64,000 nucleotides of DNA. It comes from Dietzia timorensis (GTDB lineage Bacteria; Actinomycetota; Actinomycetes; Mycobacteriales; Mycobacteriaceae). The stretch is taken from assembly GCF_001659785.1 (NCBI RefSeq), contig NZ_CP015961.1:1674001-1738000 (forward strand), in the 5' to 3' direction. Below the pieces are notes generated by a model. That model saw only the letters and a program-made list of their open reading frames with translations. It ran no database searches and had not been told where the DNA came from. The translations under genes were made by a program, and so were the position numbers. The stretch's first letter is position 1, and every line of letters begins with the position of its first letter. Positions 35,660-44,562 of this stretch are shown piece by piece.

Positions 35660-36976
35660 ATGGCGCGCGTAGAGGCCTCAAGCGTAGATCACACCCGGTG
35701 GCCCGAGCTCGCCCCGCCGGAGCGCGATCACGGCGGCGTGCGCAGCAGCACCGTCCGAGAGATCCGGGACGCCTTTCGCGCGGCGATCCCCGAAATGGGC
35801 CTGCGTGTCGAATTCCCCGACGATTCGTCAATCGGCTCCTTGGACGCTCCCATCTCGATCGTGCTGCGTTCGCCGGAGGAATTCTTTACTCGACTCGCCT
35901 CCGGTGCCACGGCCGGCGTCTTCGAGTCGTACATGGCCGGCGAATGGGTGTCGGGAGACCTGCCGACGGTCCTGTCGGCCCTGGTGCCGTGGCTCGCACG
36001 CCACCCGGAGTTGGAGAGTGCCCGACGTCATAAGGCTGAAAGACAGGGCCGTCGGCGCGCGCAGCAGGGCGCGAAGAACTCCGATCTGGAGATGGGCATC
36101 CCCGGCGACCTCGTGGCCCTGTACACCGACGCGACCATGGCGACCAGCGCCGCCCTGTTCGCCTCCGGCGCACGCAACCAGAGCCACGACCGCCGTGGGC
36201 GGACGGTGGTGCGAGTAAGCGCGCCGACTAATTCACCGCACCGCCTCGACCTCGGCGACGCCCAGCGCCGGGCGCACGAGCTCTTGCTCAGCATCTCGGG
36301 AGTGGGGGAGGACAGCCGTGTCATCGTCGCGCCGCCGGGGTGGGGCGAACTGCCGCTGCGCGCCGCCGAGCGGGGCGCACAGGTGCGGACCGTGACCGAG
36401 TCGATCGACCGGCTCCACGTCGTCGGCGCCCGCGTGCAGGCGGCTGGGCAGTCCCACGCCGTCTCGCTCAGCCTAGGCGAATTCGAATCGCTCGGCGGCA
36501 TGGCGGACGCGATCGTCATCGCCGAACCGCACGCAGCCACCCGCGAAGGAATAGCGGTCGTCGCCGAGCGCTCCTCCGCGCTTCTGGATGACGGCGGACG
36601 CCTCGCCCTGCAGGTGGACGTCGGATCCGACTCCCATGAACACGAGATTTCCGAGCTCACATCCTGGAGGCGGCGCTACGTCGACGAACGAACCGCGATA
36701 CCGCTGCGGTCGGACCTCAAAGAGGCCTTCTCCCACCATCCCGAGCTCCGGCTCCGCGGCCGAATGGAATTCGGCGAACACGCCGCCCACACCGCGCGGC
36801 TGTGGCGAGAGAACTTCACCATCCGTGGCCGCGACGCCGCCGCACAGGGATTCGATCCGGTATTCCGCCGCATGTGGCAGCTGCATCTGGCCGCCATGGA
36901 AGCGTCGTACCGCAGCGGATGGGTCGATGCCTGGCAGCTCCTGGCCAGTCGCGAACCACGGCGTACCCAGCGGTAG
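35660..36976 (+). CDS. Cyclopropane-fatty-acid-synthase-like protein with lost SAM motifs
   Basis: 438 residues; ATG 35660 follows GGAGGAAGG. The N-terminal module (SPEEFFTRLASGATAGVFESYMAGEWVSGD, split by family spacing) and the C-terminal HTARLWRENF...GFDPVFRRMWQLHLA clearly match CFA synthases. The SAM glycine loop, normally LEIGTGWGE, reads VIVAPPGWGE. The substrate segment DPTMTYSCA reads DATMATSAA, SVEMIEAVG reads VIAEPHAAT, and HYA reads HAA. Known cofactor and bicarbonate residues are therefore gone. It is likely a pseudoenzyme or an enzyme with a changed reaction. Confidence 0.75.
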   Translation: MARVEASSVDHTRWPELAPPERDHGGVRSSTVREIRDAFRAAIPEMGLRVEFPDDSSIGSLDAPISIVLRSPEEFFTRLASGATAGVFESYMAGEWVSGDLPTVLSALVPWLARHPELESARRHKAERQGRRRAQQGAKNSDLEMGIPGDLVALYTDATMATSAALFASGARNQSHDRRGRTVVRVSAPTNSPHRLDLGDAQRRAHELLLSISGVGEDSRVIVAPPGWGELPLRAAERGAQVRTVTESIDRLHVVGARVQAAGQSHAVSLSLGEFESLGGMADAIVIAEPHAATREGIAVVAERSSALLDDGGRLALQVDVGSDSHEHEISELTSWRRRYVDERTAIPLRSDLKEAFSHHPELRLRGRMEFGEHAAHTARLWRENFTIRGRDAAAQGFDPVFRRMWQLHLAAMEASYRSGWVDAWQLLASREPRRTQR

Positions 36977-37086
36977 CGCCCGTCGGCAAGACGGCCTCCC
37001 GGATTGTGTCGGCGGCGCCTGCGGCTAGGCTGAAGCAGGCGGCGGAGGCCGCCCGGCACAGTCGTTTTTCGCTAGGGGAGAGTTCG

Positions 37087-37404
37087 ATGGAATTGAACAA
37101 CGCGCGCAAGGTCTCGTCGGCGGCGGTGTCCGCCTTCGGTCTCGTCGGTGGCTATCTCGTGGCGCGCGAGACCGGCATTCGCCCGCTCGGCGGGGTCGTT
37201 CTCGCTGCCGCCGGTATCTACGCGGGACGCACGTGGAAGGAAACCTCCGGCCCGGCCACCACCGCGGTCCTGGGAGGCACCTACATCGGTGCCTTCGGCG
37301 CCTCCCACCCGCTGGCGAAGAAGATTGGGGCTTGGCCCGCGATCGCGGCGGTCACCGCCGCCACCTCGGGCCTGTCCTACGCTCTGGTCGACTCGAAGAA
37401 CTAA
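37087..37404 (+). CDS. Small membrane protein of unknown function
   Basis: 105 residues with three or four short hydrophobic segments (VSAFGLVGGYLVA, LGGVVLAAAGIYAG, TTAVLGGTYIGAFGA, IAAVTAATSGLSYAL). AGGGGAG lies just before the ATG. Glycine and alanine-rich, with similarity in style to small actinobacterial membrane proteins but no named family. A strong terminator follows. Confidence 0.7.
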   Translation: MELNNARKVSSAAVSAFGLVGGYLVARETGIRPLGGVVLAAAGIYAGRTWKETSGPATTAVLGGTYIGAFGASHPLAKKIGAWPAIAAVTAATSGLSYALVDSKN

Positions 37405-37420
37405 AAAGTAACCACACGCA

Positions 37421-37464
37421 GATGACGTCGAGCGTCCCGGATATCCGGGACGCCCGACGTCATC
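37421..37464. terminator. Long perfect-type hairpin terminator
   Basis: GATGACGTCG-AGCGTCCCGG (37421-37440) folds on CCGGGACGCCCGACGTCATC (37445-37464), with an A-run before the stem. It separates two convergent genes. Confidence 0.85.
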
Positions 37465-37492
37465 AGTTGGGTCTATTGGTGGCGGGCAGGAA

Positions 37493-38155
37493 TCAGTCGC
37501 CCGAATGGCCCTTGAGCAGGCTCTCGAACGGGGTGAACCCCGTGTCGATGGACTTACCCGAGGTGCGCCGCGGCGCCGTGGTCTCGGCGGCGGTGAAACC
37601 CTCTACGGCACCTGACTCGCTCACCACGAGCGAGGAGAGCTCGGTGGCCGCGCGCTGTATCCGGCCCTCCAGGTACTTGCCCTCGGCACCGCCGAAGTCC
37701 TCCGTCGCGGCGAACACGCCGGTGGGCACGACGTTCGCGCGGAAGTAGGTCAGCAGCGGGCGCATCGCGTAGTCGAGGACGAGCGAGTGGCGAGGCGTGC
37801 CCGCCGTTGCCGCGATGGGTGTCGGCATGCCCGTGAGCGCGTCGGGATCGAGCAGGTCGAAAAACATCTTGAACAGTCCACTGTAGCTCGCCGCGAACAC
37901 GGGCGAGACCGCCACGAGCGCGTCGGCCTCGCTCAGCGCATTCTTGACCTCGTCGAGCATCTGGTTGGGCATCGCGCCGGTCTGCATCGCCTGGGCGAGA
38001 TCCCCGGCGAGATCGCGGAGCTCGACAAATGTAAAGTCGACGGCCTCGCCGCGTGCGGTGATCTGTCTGCGCACGCTGTCGGAGATCTGATCGGCGAGTA
38101 GCCGCGTCGAGGACGGTGTGGACAGACCCGCGGAGATGACGACGATCTTGCGCAT
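37493..38155 (-). CDS. NADPH-dependent FMN reductase (CE1759 type)
   Basis: 220 residues with a flavodoxin-like fold: the FMN phosphate loop is SAGLSTPSSTRLLADQ (~8-23) and a second flavin loop is SPVFAASYSGLFKMFFD (~88-104). It supplies reduced flavin to the luciferase-like monooxygenase encoded immediately upstream; the stop of that gene and this start overlap as TAATG. This pair is a recognised corynebacterial module (CE1758/CE1759). The final substrate is unknown. A C-terminal extension of ~40 residues is polar and variable. Confidence 0.88.
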   Translation of the reverse strand: MRKIVVISAGLSTPSSTRLLADQISDSVRRQITARGEAVDFTFVELRDLAGDLAQAMQTGAMPNQMLDEVKNALSEADALVAVSPVFAASYSGLFKMFFDLLDPDALTGMPTPIAATAGTPRHSLVLDYAMRPLLTYFRANVVPTGVFAATEDFGGAEGKYLEGRIQRAATELSSLVVSESGAVEGFTAAETTAPRRTSGKSIDTGFTPFESLLKGHSGD

Positions 38156-39294
38156 TAGGAACGAGCCTCCTGTGCTTCCATCCGAGCCTTCGCGGGCTCG
38201 ACGAGGTGGTAAGGCGAATTCGGTCCCTCGGCGACGAGGCTTGCGTGCGTGGGCGGGTCCGAGGGGACGTCCGCCGGGCGGCGCGCCTCGAACTCCTTGC
38301 GCAGCACGGGCACGACCTCTTTGCCGAGGACTTCGATCTGCTCGAGCACGACGTCGCGGGGGAGACCGGCGTGATCGACGAGGAAGAGCTGGCGCTGGTA
38401 GTCGCCGACCCAATCGGCGAATGTCAGGGTGCGCTCGATGACCTGTTCCGGCGTGCCCACCGTCAGCGGGGTCATCTTCGTGAATTCCTCGAGACTTGGG
38501 CCGTGTCCGTACACCGGCGCGTTGTCGAAGTAGGGGCGGAACTGCTTCTTCGCCTCTGACTCGGAGCCGCCCATGAAGACCTGGCCGCCGAGGCCGACGG
38601 TGGCCTGGTTGGCCGCGCCGTGCCCGTAGTGCTCGAAGCGGCGGCGGTAGAGGTTGACCATCTGCGCGGTGTGTTCGAAGTTCCAGAAGATGTTGTTGTG
38701 GAAGAAGCCGTCCCCGTAATAGGCGGCCTGCTCGGCGATCTCCGGCGAACGGATCGAACCGTGCCAGACGAACGGGGGAGTATCGTCCAGCGGCCGCGGC
38801 GCGAGCGTGAATCCACGCAGCGGAGTCCGGAATTCGCCCTCCCAGTTGACGACCTCCTCGCGCCACAGCTTCCGGAGCAGGTGATAATTCTCGACGGCCA
38901 GCGGGATGCCCTTGCGGATGTCCTTCCCGAACCACGGGTATACCGGGCCGGTGTTTCCGCGACCCATCATGAGGTCGACGCGGCCGCCGGCGAGATGCTG
39001 CAGGAAGGAAAAGTCCTCGGCAATCTTCACCGGGTCGTTGGTGGTGATCAGCGTGGTGGAGGTGGTCAGCTGGAGATTCTTCGTCTTCGCGGCGATGTAG
39101 CCGAGGTGGGTTGTGGGCGAGCCCGGCACGAACGGCGGGTTGTGATGCTCGCCGGTCGCAAAAACGTCGAGCCCGACCTCCTCCGCCTTGAGCGCGTAGT
39201 CGGTCATGGCTTGGATTCGCTCATGCTCCGTGGGCGTCGTGCCGTTGGTGGGGTCGGTTGTGACGTCCCCGATCGTGAAGATTCCGAACTGCAT
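38155..39294 (-). CDS. Luciferase-like FMN-dependent monooxygenase (CE1758 type)
   Basis: 379 residues with the TIM-barrel bacterial-luciferase layout: GEHHNPPFV (~47-55), VDLMMGRGN (~105) and GDGFFHNN (~197). It needs reduced flavin from the downstream reductase. Members oxidise alkanes, alkanesulfonates or other carbon compounds; the substrate cannot be assigned. A GAGGAG site precedes the ATG. First gene of the two-gene operon. Confidence 0.88.
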   Translation of the reverse strand: MQFGIFTIGDVTTDPTNGTTPTEHERIQAMTDYALKAEEVGLDVFATGEHHNPPFVPGSPTTHLGYIAAKTKNLQLTTSTTLITTNDPVKIAEDFSFLQHLAGGRVDLMMGRGNTGPVYPWFGKDIRKGIPLAVENYHLLRKLWREEVVNWEGEFRTPLRGFTLAPRPLDDTPPFVWHGSIRSPEIAEQAAYYGDGFFHNNIFWNFEHTAQMVNLYRRRFEHYGHGAANQATVGLGGQVFMGGSESEAKKQFRPYFDNAPVYGHGPSLEEFTKMTPLTVGTPEQVIERTLTFADWVGDYQRQLFLVDHAGLPRDVVLEQIEVLGKEVVPVLRKEFEARRPADVPSDPPTHASLVAEGPNSPYHLVEPAKARMEAQEARS

Positions 39295-39411
39295 GGTGCG
39301 CTCCTCGCTCTAGTTGTTGATGTGTCACCTAATGTAAACGTACTACGCCCGGAGTTATTCCGTAAAGCCTTTCGTGGTGCCGGTATCTGATCGGCCGGTG
39401 GATAAAAAAGT

Positions 39412-39448
39412 GCCGCGGACACCTCGCCACTTAGGAGGTGTCCGCGGC
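39412..39448. terminator. Terminator after encapsulin operon
   Basis: GCCGCGGACACCTC (39412-39425) pairs perfectly with GAGGTGTCCGCGGC (39435-39448). The run GATAAAAAAG on its left gives a U-tract for the leftward operon. Confidence 0.9.
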
Positions 39449-39472
39449 GTTCTTCGTGTGCTGCGGAGCGTG

Positions 39473-40270
39473 TTAGCTCAAGCGGACGGCTGCCTCGTCG
39501 CCCGGGACGCGGAATGCGAAGGTTTCCTGTAAGTACAGGTTGACCTCTTCTTCGTTGTGGGAGTGGTAGCCGATGGAGAGGTCCTGGCCGATGTGCAACT
39601 CGAAGTCGCCGCCGCGAGTGGACACGAGGAGCGCGCCCTCAAGGGCCGGGGCCCACTTGATGTCGCCGTCCTTGAGGACCCGGCCGATGTGCTCGTGCAC
39701 GGGGTAGCCGTGGTCGGTTGTCTCGAGGACCTGAGTGTAGAGATCTGCGGAGAGGACCAGATCGTAAGGTCCGGCGACACCGTCCAGACGGAGCGTGCTC
39801 AGCGCTTTGGCGACCGCTGCAGGGACCTCGCGGATTTCGGTGGGCAGATCGACCGGCTTGTGTGACGAGGACATCGCGATGCCCTTGATTCCGAGCGTGT
39901 CCGAGCCGTAGAGAACGGCGTTGTCCTCGGCCAGCGCGATGCGCTCGGCAGCGTCCTTGACGGGCTGCCAGTCCGAATCGGCCGACCCGCGCTCGACATC
40001 GTCGATAGCCTCGCGGGTGACCGTGAACGGTACGCGCAGCTCGAACACGGGCAGTGCTTCGCGGCGGCGCGTCTCGACTCCCTCGACGCCGGAGTCGATG
40101 CGAGTTACGTGGCCGGTGCCGAGGGAGGAGAACTCAAGTCCCTTGGCCTCGGGCATGTCGACGATTCGGCGGCCGGCGATATTGCGCTTGAAGGTGCGGC
40201 GGGCTTCTTCTTCGATTTCGTCCCATGCTTCGGGAGTAATGGGTGCGAGATCGCGGTAGAGATTGCTCAT
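39473..40270 (-). CDS. enc: Family 1 encapsulin shell protein
   Basis: 265 residues, the HK97-fold nanocompartment subunit that self-assembles into a ~60-mer shell. Typical start MSNLYRDLAPITPEAWDEIE. The P-domain and E-loop follow (GRRIVDMPEAKGL; GHVTRIDSG), and the C-terminal hallmark is DLSIGYHSHNEEEVNLYLQETFAFRV, split here by residue spacing. AAAGGAA precedes the ATG. Lies 63 bp downstream of the peroxidase gene whose C-terminus carries the matching cargo tag, so they form one system. Confidence 0.95.
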   Translation of the reverse strand: MSNLYRDLAPITPEAWDEIEEEARRTFKRNIAGRRIVDMPEAKGLEFSSLGTGHVTRIDSGVEGVETRRREALPVFELRVPFTVTREAIDDVERGSADSDWQPVKDAAERIALAEDNAVLYGSDTLGIKGIAMSSSHKPVDLPTEIREVPAAVAKALSTLRLDGVAGPYDLVLSADLYTQVLETTDHGYPVHEHIGRVLKDGDIKWAPALEGALLVSTRGGDFELHIGQDLSIGYHSHNEEEVNLYLQETFAFRVPGDEAAVRLS

Positions 40271-40333
40271 TTTCGTTCCTTTGGAAAGTAGTGGTTTACG
40301 AATTTTCGATATGGCGGCGACGAATCGCCGAAA

Positions 40334-41386
40334 CTATTTGAGACTTCCGATTCCCAGGCTGCCGTCGGCGGTAACGGCGGGCTCGTCCGAGGGCGCGGCG
40401 GCGGACTCGTTTGCTTGTGCATCGTTCTGCTGGCCGGCCGGGGAGCCGGTGGCGAGTGAGTCGATTTCCTCGAGAAGGCCGACCGATGGGACGTAGAACA
40501 ATGTTCCGGTGATCGCAGTCGAGAAGTCGAGGATGCGATCGTAGTTGCCGACGGGATTGCCGAGGAACATATTGTCGAGCATTTGCTCGGTGATGGACGG
40601 GTCGGCGGCATATCCGATGAAGTAGGTGCCAAACTCCTCCGAGCCGATCGATCCGAACGGCATGTTCGTGCGGAAGATGTCGAGATCGTTGCCGTCCTCG
40701 TCGGACACATCGTTGAGAGCGACATGTGAATTTGTCGGCTTGACGTCGTCGTCCAACTCGACGTCATCCAGTTTGGTGCGCCCGATCACGCGTTCCTGCT
40801 CTTCGGTGCTGATGGCATTCCAGGACTGCATGTCGTGGGTGTACTTCTGCACGATGACGTACGAGCCGCCGTTGTAGAGCTCGGTGTCGGCATTGTCGTG
40901 CACTGCCTCGTCGGCGTCATTGCCTTCGGGGTTCTCCGTCCCGTCGACGAAACCGAGCAGGTCACGGTTGTCGAAGTACGTGAAGCCATGCACCTCGTCG
41001 ACGACGGTCACGTGGCCGGCGAGCTTGTCGGTCATGATTCGTGCGAGCTCGAAGCACAGATCCATTTGCGGAGCGCGCAGATGGATGAGCAGATCCCCGG
41101 GCGTCGACGGCGCGGTGTGCTTATCGCCGTAGATCGGATCGAAGGTGTGCAGGTAGCGGGGACGGTCGGCAGCGAAAAGCCGGTCCCACATCTCCGCGCC
41201 CAGTCCGACCACGGTGAGAATGTCCTTCGACGGGTTCGGTCCCGTTGCGCGGAAGGACACCGTCCGGGTGAGACCGGGCACGTCGGAGAGGAAGTCCCGG
41301 ACCTCGTCCTCAGAGCCTTCGTTCACGGTGAAAACCAGAAACATCGCGGCCCGTGCGGGCGGTGCAACAATCTGTTGCGTTGGCAC
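40334..41386 (-). CDS. Encapsulated dye-decolourising heme peroxidase (DyP)
   Basis: 350 residues from GTG 41386. The distal Asp motif is GFVDGTENPEG (~147-157), the proximal heme His is in KPTNSHVALND, and the distal Arg in RTNMPFG (~240). The C-terminus is a Pro/Ala-rich linker ending in DGSLGIGSLK, the canonical cargo-loading peptide that docks inside encapsulin. It uses H2O2 to oxidise bulky substrates. First gene of the DyP-encapsulin operon; this pairing is known from Brevibacterium, Rhodococcus and Mycobacterium. Confidence 0.95.
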   Translation of the reverse strand: MPTQQIVAPPARAAMFLVFTVNEGSEDEVRDFLSDVPGLTRTVSFRATGPNPSKDILTVVGLGAEMWDRLFAADRPRYLHTFDPIYGDKHTAPSTPGDLLIHLRAPQMDLCFELARIMTDKLAGHVTVVDEVHGFTYFDNRDLLGFVDGTENPEGNDADEAVHDNADTELYNGGSYVIVQKYTHDMQSWNAISTEEQERVIGRTKLDDVELDDDVKPTNSHVALNDVSDEDGNDLDIFRTNMPFGSIGSEEFGTYFIGYAADPSITEQMLDNMFLGNPVGNYDRILDFSTAITGTLFYVPSVGLLEEIDSLATGSPAGQQNDAQANESAAAPSDEPAVTADGSLGIGSLK

Positions 41387-41597
41387 AGCTACATCCCTCT
41401 TTTCGTTCGAAAGATTCTCACTACAGCTTACGCGGATTCCCGCGCCTCATTCTCCCGTCACCCGTTTCGTGTGATCGAGCTCAGTGCAGGCTCGCCAAAG
41501 TCGACGGGCAAGCGCCACAGCATTTATCGCGGGGGAGAGTGGCCCATGCCTCGTGCAACGCGAGGTAGGAGTGCACTATTCCCCGGAAAGTACGCCG

Positions 41598-42137
41598 TCA
41601 GGCATCCTTCAACTTCCGAGTGGAGACGAGGAACACCACGACCGCCATGCCCCAGACGAAGAAGAGGGGATCCCAGACGAATGCGTGGCCGATCAGCTCG
41701 TTGCCACCAACGCCGGATTCGAGGACTCCGAAGAAGTTGAGATTTGCGGTGACGGTATTGATGCCGCCCCACAAGATGAGCACGAGCGCGCCTATCCCGA
41801 GAACGACACGAGCCTTCTTCAACTTTCGCCGCATGAGTAGGTAAAGCAGGGGGAGTAGTGCGAAAAGCGCCTTGATTGCGCCTACGGGATAAAGCCACTG
41901 CTCGTTTCCGTCAAATATGGAGGTCGCACGGTCGCTCACAGTGCTTAGAAGGAACTGCCCGCCCGAAGCCCAGTAGAAAGTGACTCCCGCATGGACGAGC
42001 CCGACGAACGTGGCGATGAGTAGAGATGGTGCGCCGCCACGCGCCGCATTGACAGGCTTTGGGGCGGTGCCGCCGTCAGCGCCCACATTCTGAATCGTCA
42101 TGCTTGCGATATTTCCACTCGGTTCTGGAGTGCACAT
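41598..42137 (-). CDS. DUF3995-like integral membrane protein
   Basis: 179 residues from ATG 42137, which has GGGAG eight bases upstream; ATG 42101 (MTIQNVG) is a possible shorter start. Four membrane helices are apparent (SLLIATFVGLVHAGVTFYWA; YPVGAIKALFALLPLLYLLM; VLGIGALVLILWGGINTV; DPLFFVWGMAVVVFLVS). The layout with HAGVTFYWASGG after helix 1 is typical of DUF3995. Function is unknown. It is upstream of the DyP gene, 211 bp apart, and is probably not in that operon. Confidence 0.75.
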   Translation of the reverse strand: MCTPEPSGNIASMTIQNVGADGGTAPKPVNAARGGAPSLLIATFVGLVHAGVTFYWASGGQFLLSTVSDRATSIFDGNEQWLYPVGAIKALFALLPLLYLLMRRKLKKARVVLGIGALVLILWGGINTVTANLNFFGVLESGVGGNELIGHAFVWDPLFFVWGMAVVVFLVSTRKLKDA

Positions 42138-42208
42138 CGGGGAAGCTCCCCATTCGGTATCAGGGTTCCTTCCGAAATCGGGCCTTTCTGCCGGGACGGG
42201 GAGTGGGG

Positions 42209-42676
42209 CTAGTTTCCGGCGACCACGATGTCGCGGCATACCTCGAGGTGTCCGAGGTGCTGGGACAGCTCGCGGATAATGTGCGCAAGTATCCACTCGG
42301 GCCCGGCGTCGGCGACATCCGTGCGGCTCGTACCTTTCGCGGAGGAGTCAAGGACGCCGTGGCGCATCGCGTTATCGGCCCAGGTCGGAAGTTCCGAACG
42401 TACGTCTTCCACAAGGCTCAACGCCTCGGCGACAGTTCCCGAGGCTCGGAACTCCGCTGCCCTGTCGCGCGGGAAGGAAAGGCCAGAAATTACCGACCCG
42501 CCCCAGAACCGGCTCATCCCGTGCACGTGCTTCACGAGTGCGAATGCCGTGTTCACGGTGCCGGGCACGGGAGAGCGGTTCACCGAGTCGTCATCAAGGG
42601 TGTGCAACGCGTCGGCATACCCGTCGAGCAATTCGTCGGCAATTGATAGTTGAGCGGTCGTCGCGTCGGCATGCAT
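42209..42676 (-). CDS. DinB-family (DUF664) putative metalloprotein
   Basis: 155 residues with the DinB four-helix-bundle pattern. Candidate metal-binding His are in the helix VKHVHGMSRFW (~45) and the C-terminal HIIRELSQHLGHLEV (~130-144). The family includes mycothiol- and bacillithiol-dependent transferases and thiol-dependent detoxifying enzymes; the exact reaction is unknown. ATG 42676 is chosen over the longer Arg/Cys-rich upstream frame. Confidence 0.82.
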   Translation of the reverse strand: MHADATTAQLSIADELLDGYADALHTLDDDSVNRSPVPGTVNTAFALVKHVHGMSRFWGGSVISGLSFPRDRAAEFRASGTVAEALSLVEDVRSELPTWADNAMRHGVLDSSAKGTSRTDVADAGPEWILAHIIRELSQHLGHLEVCRDIVVAGN

Positions 42677-42751
42677 GCACCGATTATGCACGGCGCAGTG
42701 CACATCGGCGCGTCGCAAATCCGGAACACACGATCATGACGTCGGGCGTTC

Positions 42752-43168
42752 TCAAAAAGCCGAACGCCTCTTAGCGAATCCCCAGGGAGAGGCAGTAGTC
42801 GCCTGTGGTCGGGCTGATCCTCGGGCGTTCTTACGCTTCGACATTCCGGCCAGGTCAGCGCTGTGAAAACGGGAGACGACTCGTCGAAGTGAAGACTGAG
42901 TGATGAAGGGGTCGGTACTTCCCGGAACGAAAATTGCCCCTTCGAAATTAATGAGACCCAGGTAATCGTAAGGTTCTATAAAGCTCAATCGTTCGATGAC
43001 GGAATCGGTCGCGACCAAGGCCCTCACGTCACCAACAGCCTTCTGGTTACGCAAGCGTTCTATCCAGCGGGCAGCGGCACGGATTTGATGCGTCGAGCAC
43101 GACTCGCCCGGGGGCGCAACGGCTCTTGGCCGCTCAAGGAGAAATGAAGAGATGTCACCCAACGACAA
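42752..43168 (-). CDS. Unclassified ORF, possibly a gene remnant
   Basis: A 138-codon frame opening with TTG. The middle part (ALVATDSVIERLSFIEPYDY; GLINFEGAIFVPGSTDPF) reads like real protein. The ends are Arg/Ser-rich and no family was recognised. It overlaps the start of the broken betaine transporter gene on the other strand, so it may be a remnant left by the same rearrangement, or not coding at all. Confidence 0.25.
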   Translation of the reverse strand: MSLGDISSFLLERPRAVAPPGESCSTHQIRAAARWIERLRNQKAVGDVRALVATDSVIERLSFIEPYDYLGLINFEGAIFVPGSTDPFITQSSLRRVVSRFHSADLAGMSKRKNARGSARPQATTASPWGFAKRRSAF

Positions 43169-44482
43169 GACAACGCACTTGCTGCGGGCCTACCAGAAGT
43201 CGGCCGATCGAAAACCGGGAGAATCTAGTCCGCATCTGGACAAGCTCGTATTCGGCATAGCGGCCGCCGCGCCGTCAACGGCGTCGCCGGTAAGGCCATC
43301 AACATCCTCGCAATCATCGCCACACTCTTCGGCTCGGCATGTTCACTGGGACTCGGCGCCTTGCAGATCGGTGGCGGCATCGTCGCCGGCGGGTTCGCAG
43401 AGAACGTCGGCTCGAGTCTGCTCATTCTCATCATCGCGGTGCTCACCGCGTGCTTTGTCGCGTCCGCCGTTTCGGGCATCGAGCGCGGCATCCAGTGGCT
43501 GTCGAACATCAACATGGTGCTGGCCGTGTTGCTCGCGGTGCTCGTCTTCGTCGGCGGACCTACGCTGTTCATCCTCAATGTCATCCCGCGCAGCGTCGGC
43601 TCGTTCATAGACATGCTGCCCGCGATGGCTTCCCGCACGCCGGCCGGCGACGACCAGGCGCTCGTCGAGTGGATGTCCACCTGGACCGTTTTCTACTGGG
43701 CATGGTGGGTCTCGTGGACCCCCTTCGTCGGCCTATTCATCGCGCGAATCTCTCGTGGTCGCACCGTCCGCCAGTTCATCACGGGCGTACTCCTTGTGCC
43801 TTCGGTGATCTCGCTCGTCTGGTTCGCGGTGTTCGGTGGCGGAGCGATCGGGCTTCAGGAGCGCGCGGAGCAGGCACGGGATTCGGGCGGCATGCTCGCG
43901 CAGCTCGGGGAGCAAGGTGCGGACATCAACTTCGACACCGTCCTGTTCGACATGCTCGGACACCTCGGATTGCCGAGCATCATCCTCACGATCGTCACCG
44001 TCATCACGGTGGTGCTCATCGCGATCTTCTTCGTCACCGGTGCGGATTCTGCGTCAATCGTCATGGGGTCGCTTTCGGAGAACGGGGCCGAGGAACCCTC
44101 GAAGTTCAACGTCATATTCTGGGGTGTGTCCACCGGTGCCGTCGCGGCTGCGATCTTGCTCGCGGGTGGGGACCAGCCCGATGAGGCCCTCGAGGGGCTG
44201 AAGAACATCACGATCGTGTCGTCGGTGCCGTTCGTCATCGTATTGAGCATGCTGTGCGTGAGCATCTGGAAGGACCTTTCTCGCGATCCGCTGGTGATTC
44301 GCGAGGACCTTGCGAAGGCGGTGCTCGATAGCTCCGTGACGACGGCGATCCGCGCTCACGAGGGCGAGCCTTTCGTCATGCAGACGACGGAGGCGGAACT
44401 CGCCGAGGTCGAGCCCTCGCCGCTGGAACAGGATCCGTCGGTTGCCCCGGAAGACACGGATGAGGGACCTGCGACGTCATAG
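43152..44482 (+). pseudogene. BCCT (betaine/carnitine/choline) transporter gene broken by an internal deletion and frameshift
   Basis: ATG 43152 opens a typical BCCT N-terminus ending HLDKLVFGIA. After the GC-rich junction at ~43256-43270 the frame changes, and sequence resumes at ...AVNGVAGKAINILAI, which in intact BCCT proteins lies ~170-200 residues further on. From there the rest is intact: LFGSACSLGLGALQIG, the Trp-rich core WTVFYWAWWVSWTPFVGLF, and a C-terminal acidic tail to 44482. About 500-600 bp covering the first helices seem lost, and not a multiple of three. A shorter product from TTG 43361 would lack these helices. Osmoprotectant uptake by this locus is probably dead. Confidence 0.75.
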
Positions 44483-44512
44483 GCGAAGCCGCACTTCGAA
44501 ACGGAAACGAAC

Positions 44513-44552
44513 TGGTGCCCGGGTAGCTGGAGGTCAAGCTACTCGGGCACCA
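44513..44552. terminator. Bidirectional terminator
   Basis: TGGTGCCCGGGTAGCT (44513-44528) pairs with AGCTACTCGGGCACCA (44537-44552), followed by TTCTTTGT, between convergent genes. Confidence 0.85.
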
Positions 44553-44562
44553 TTCTTTGTCG

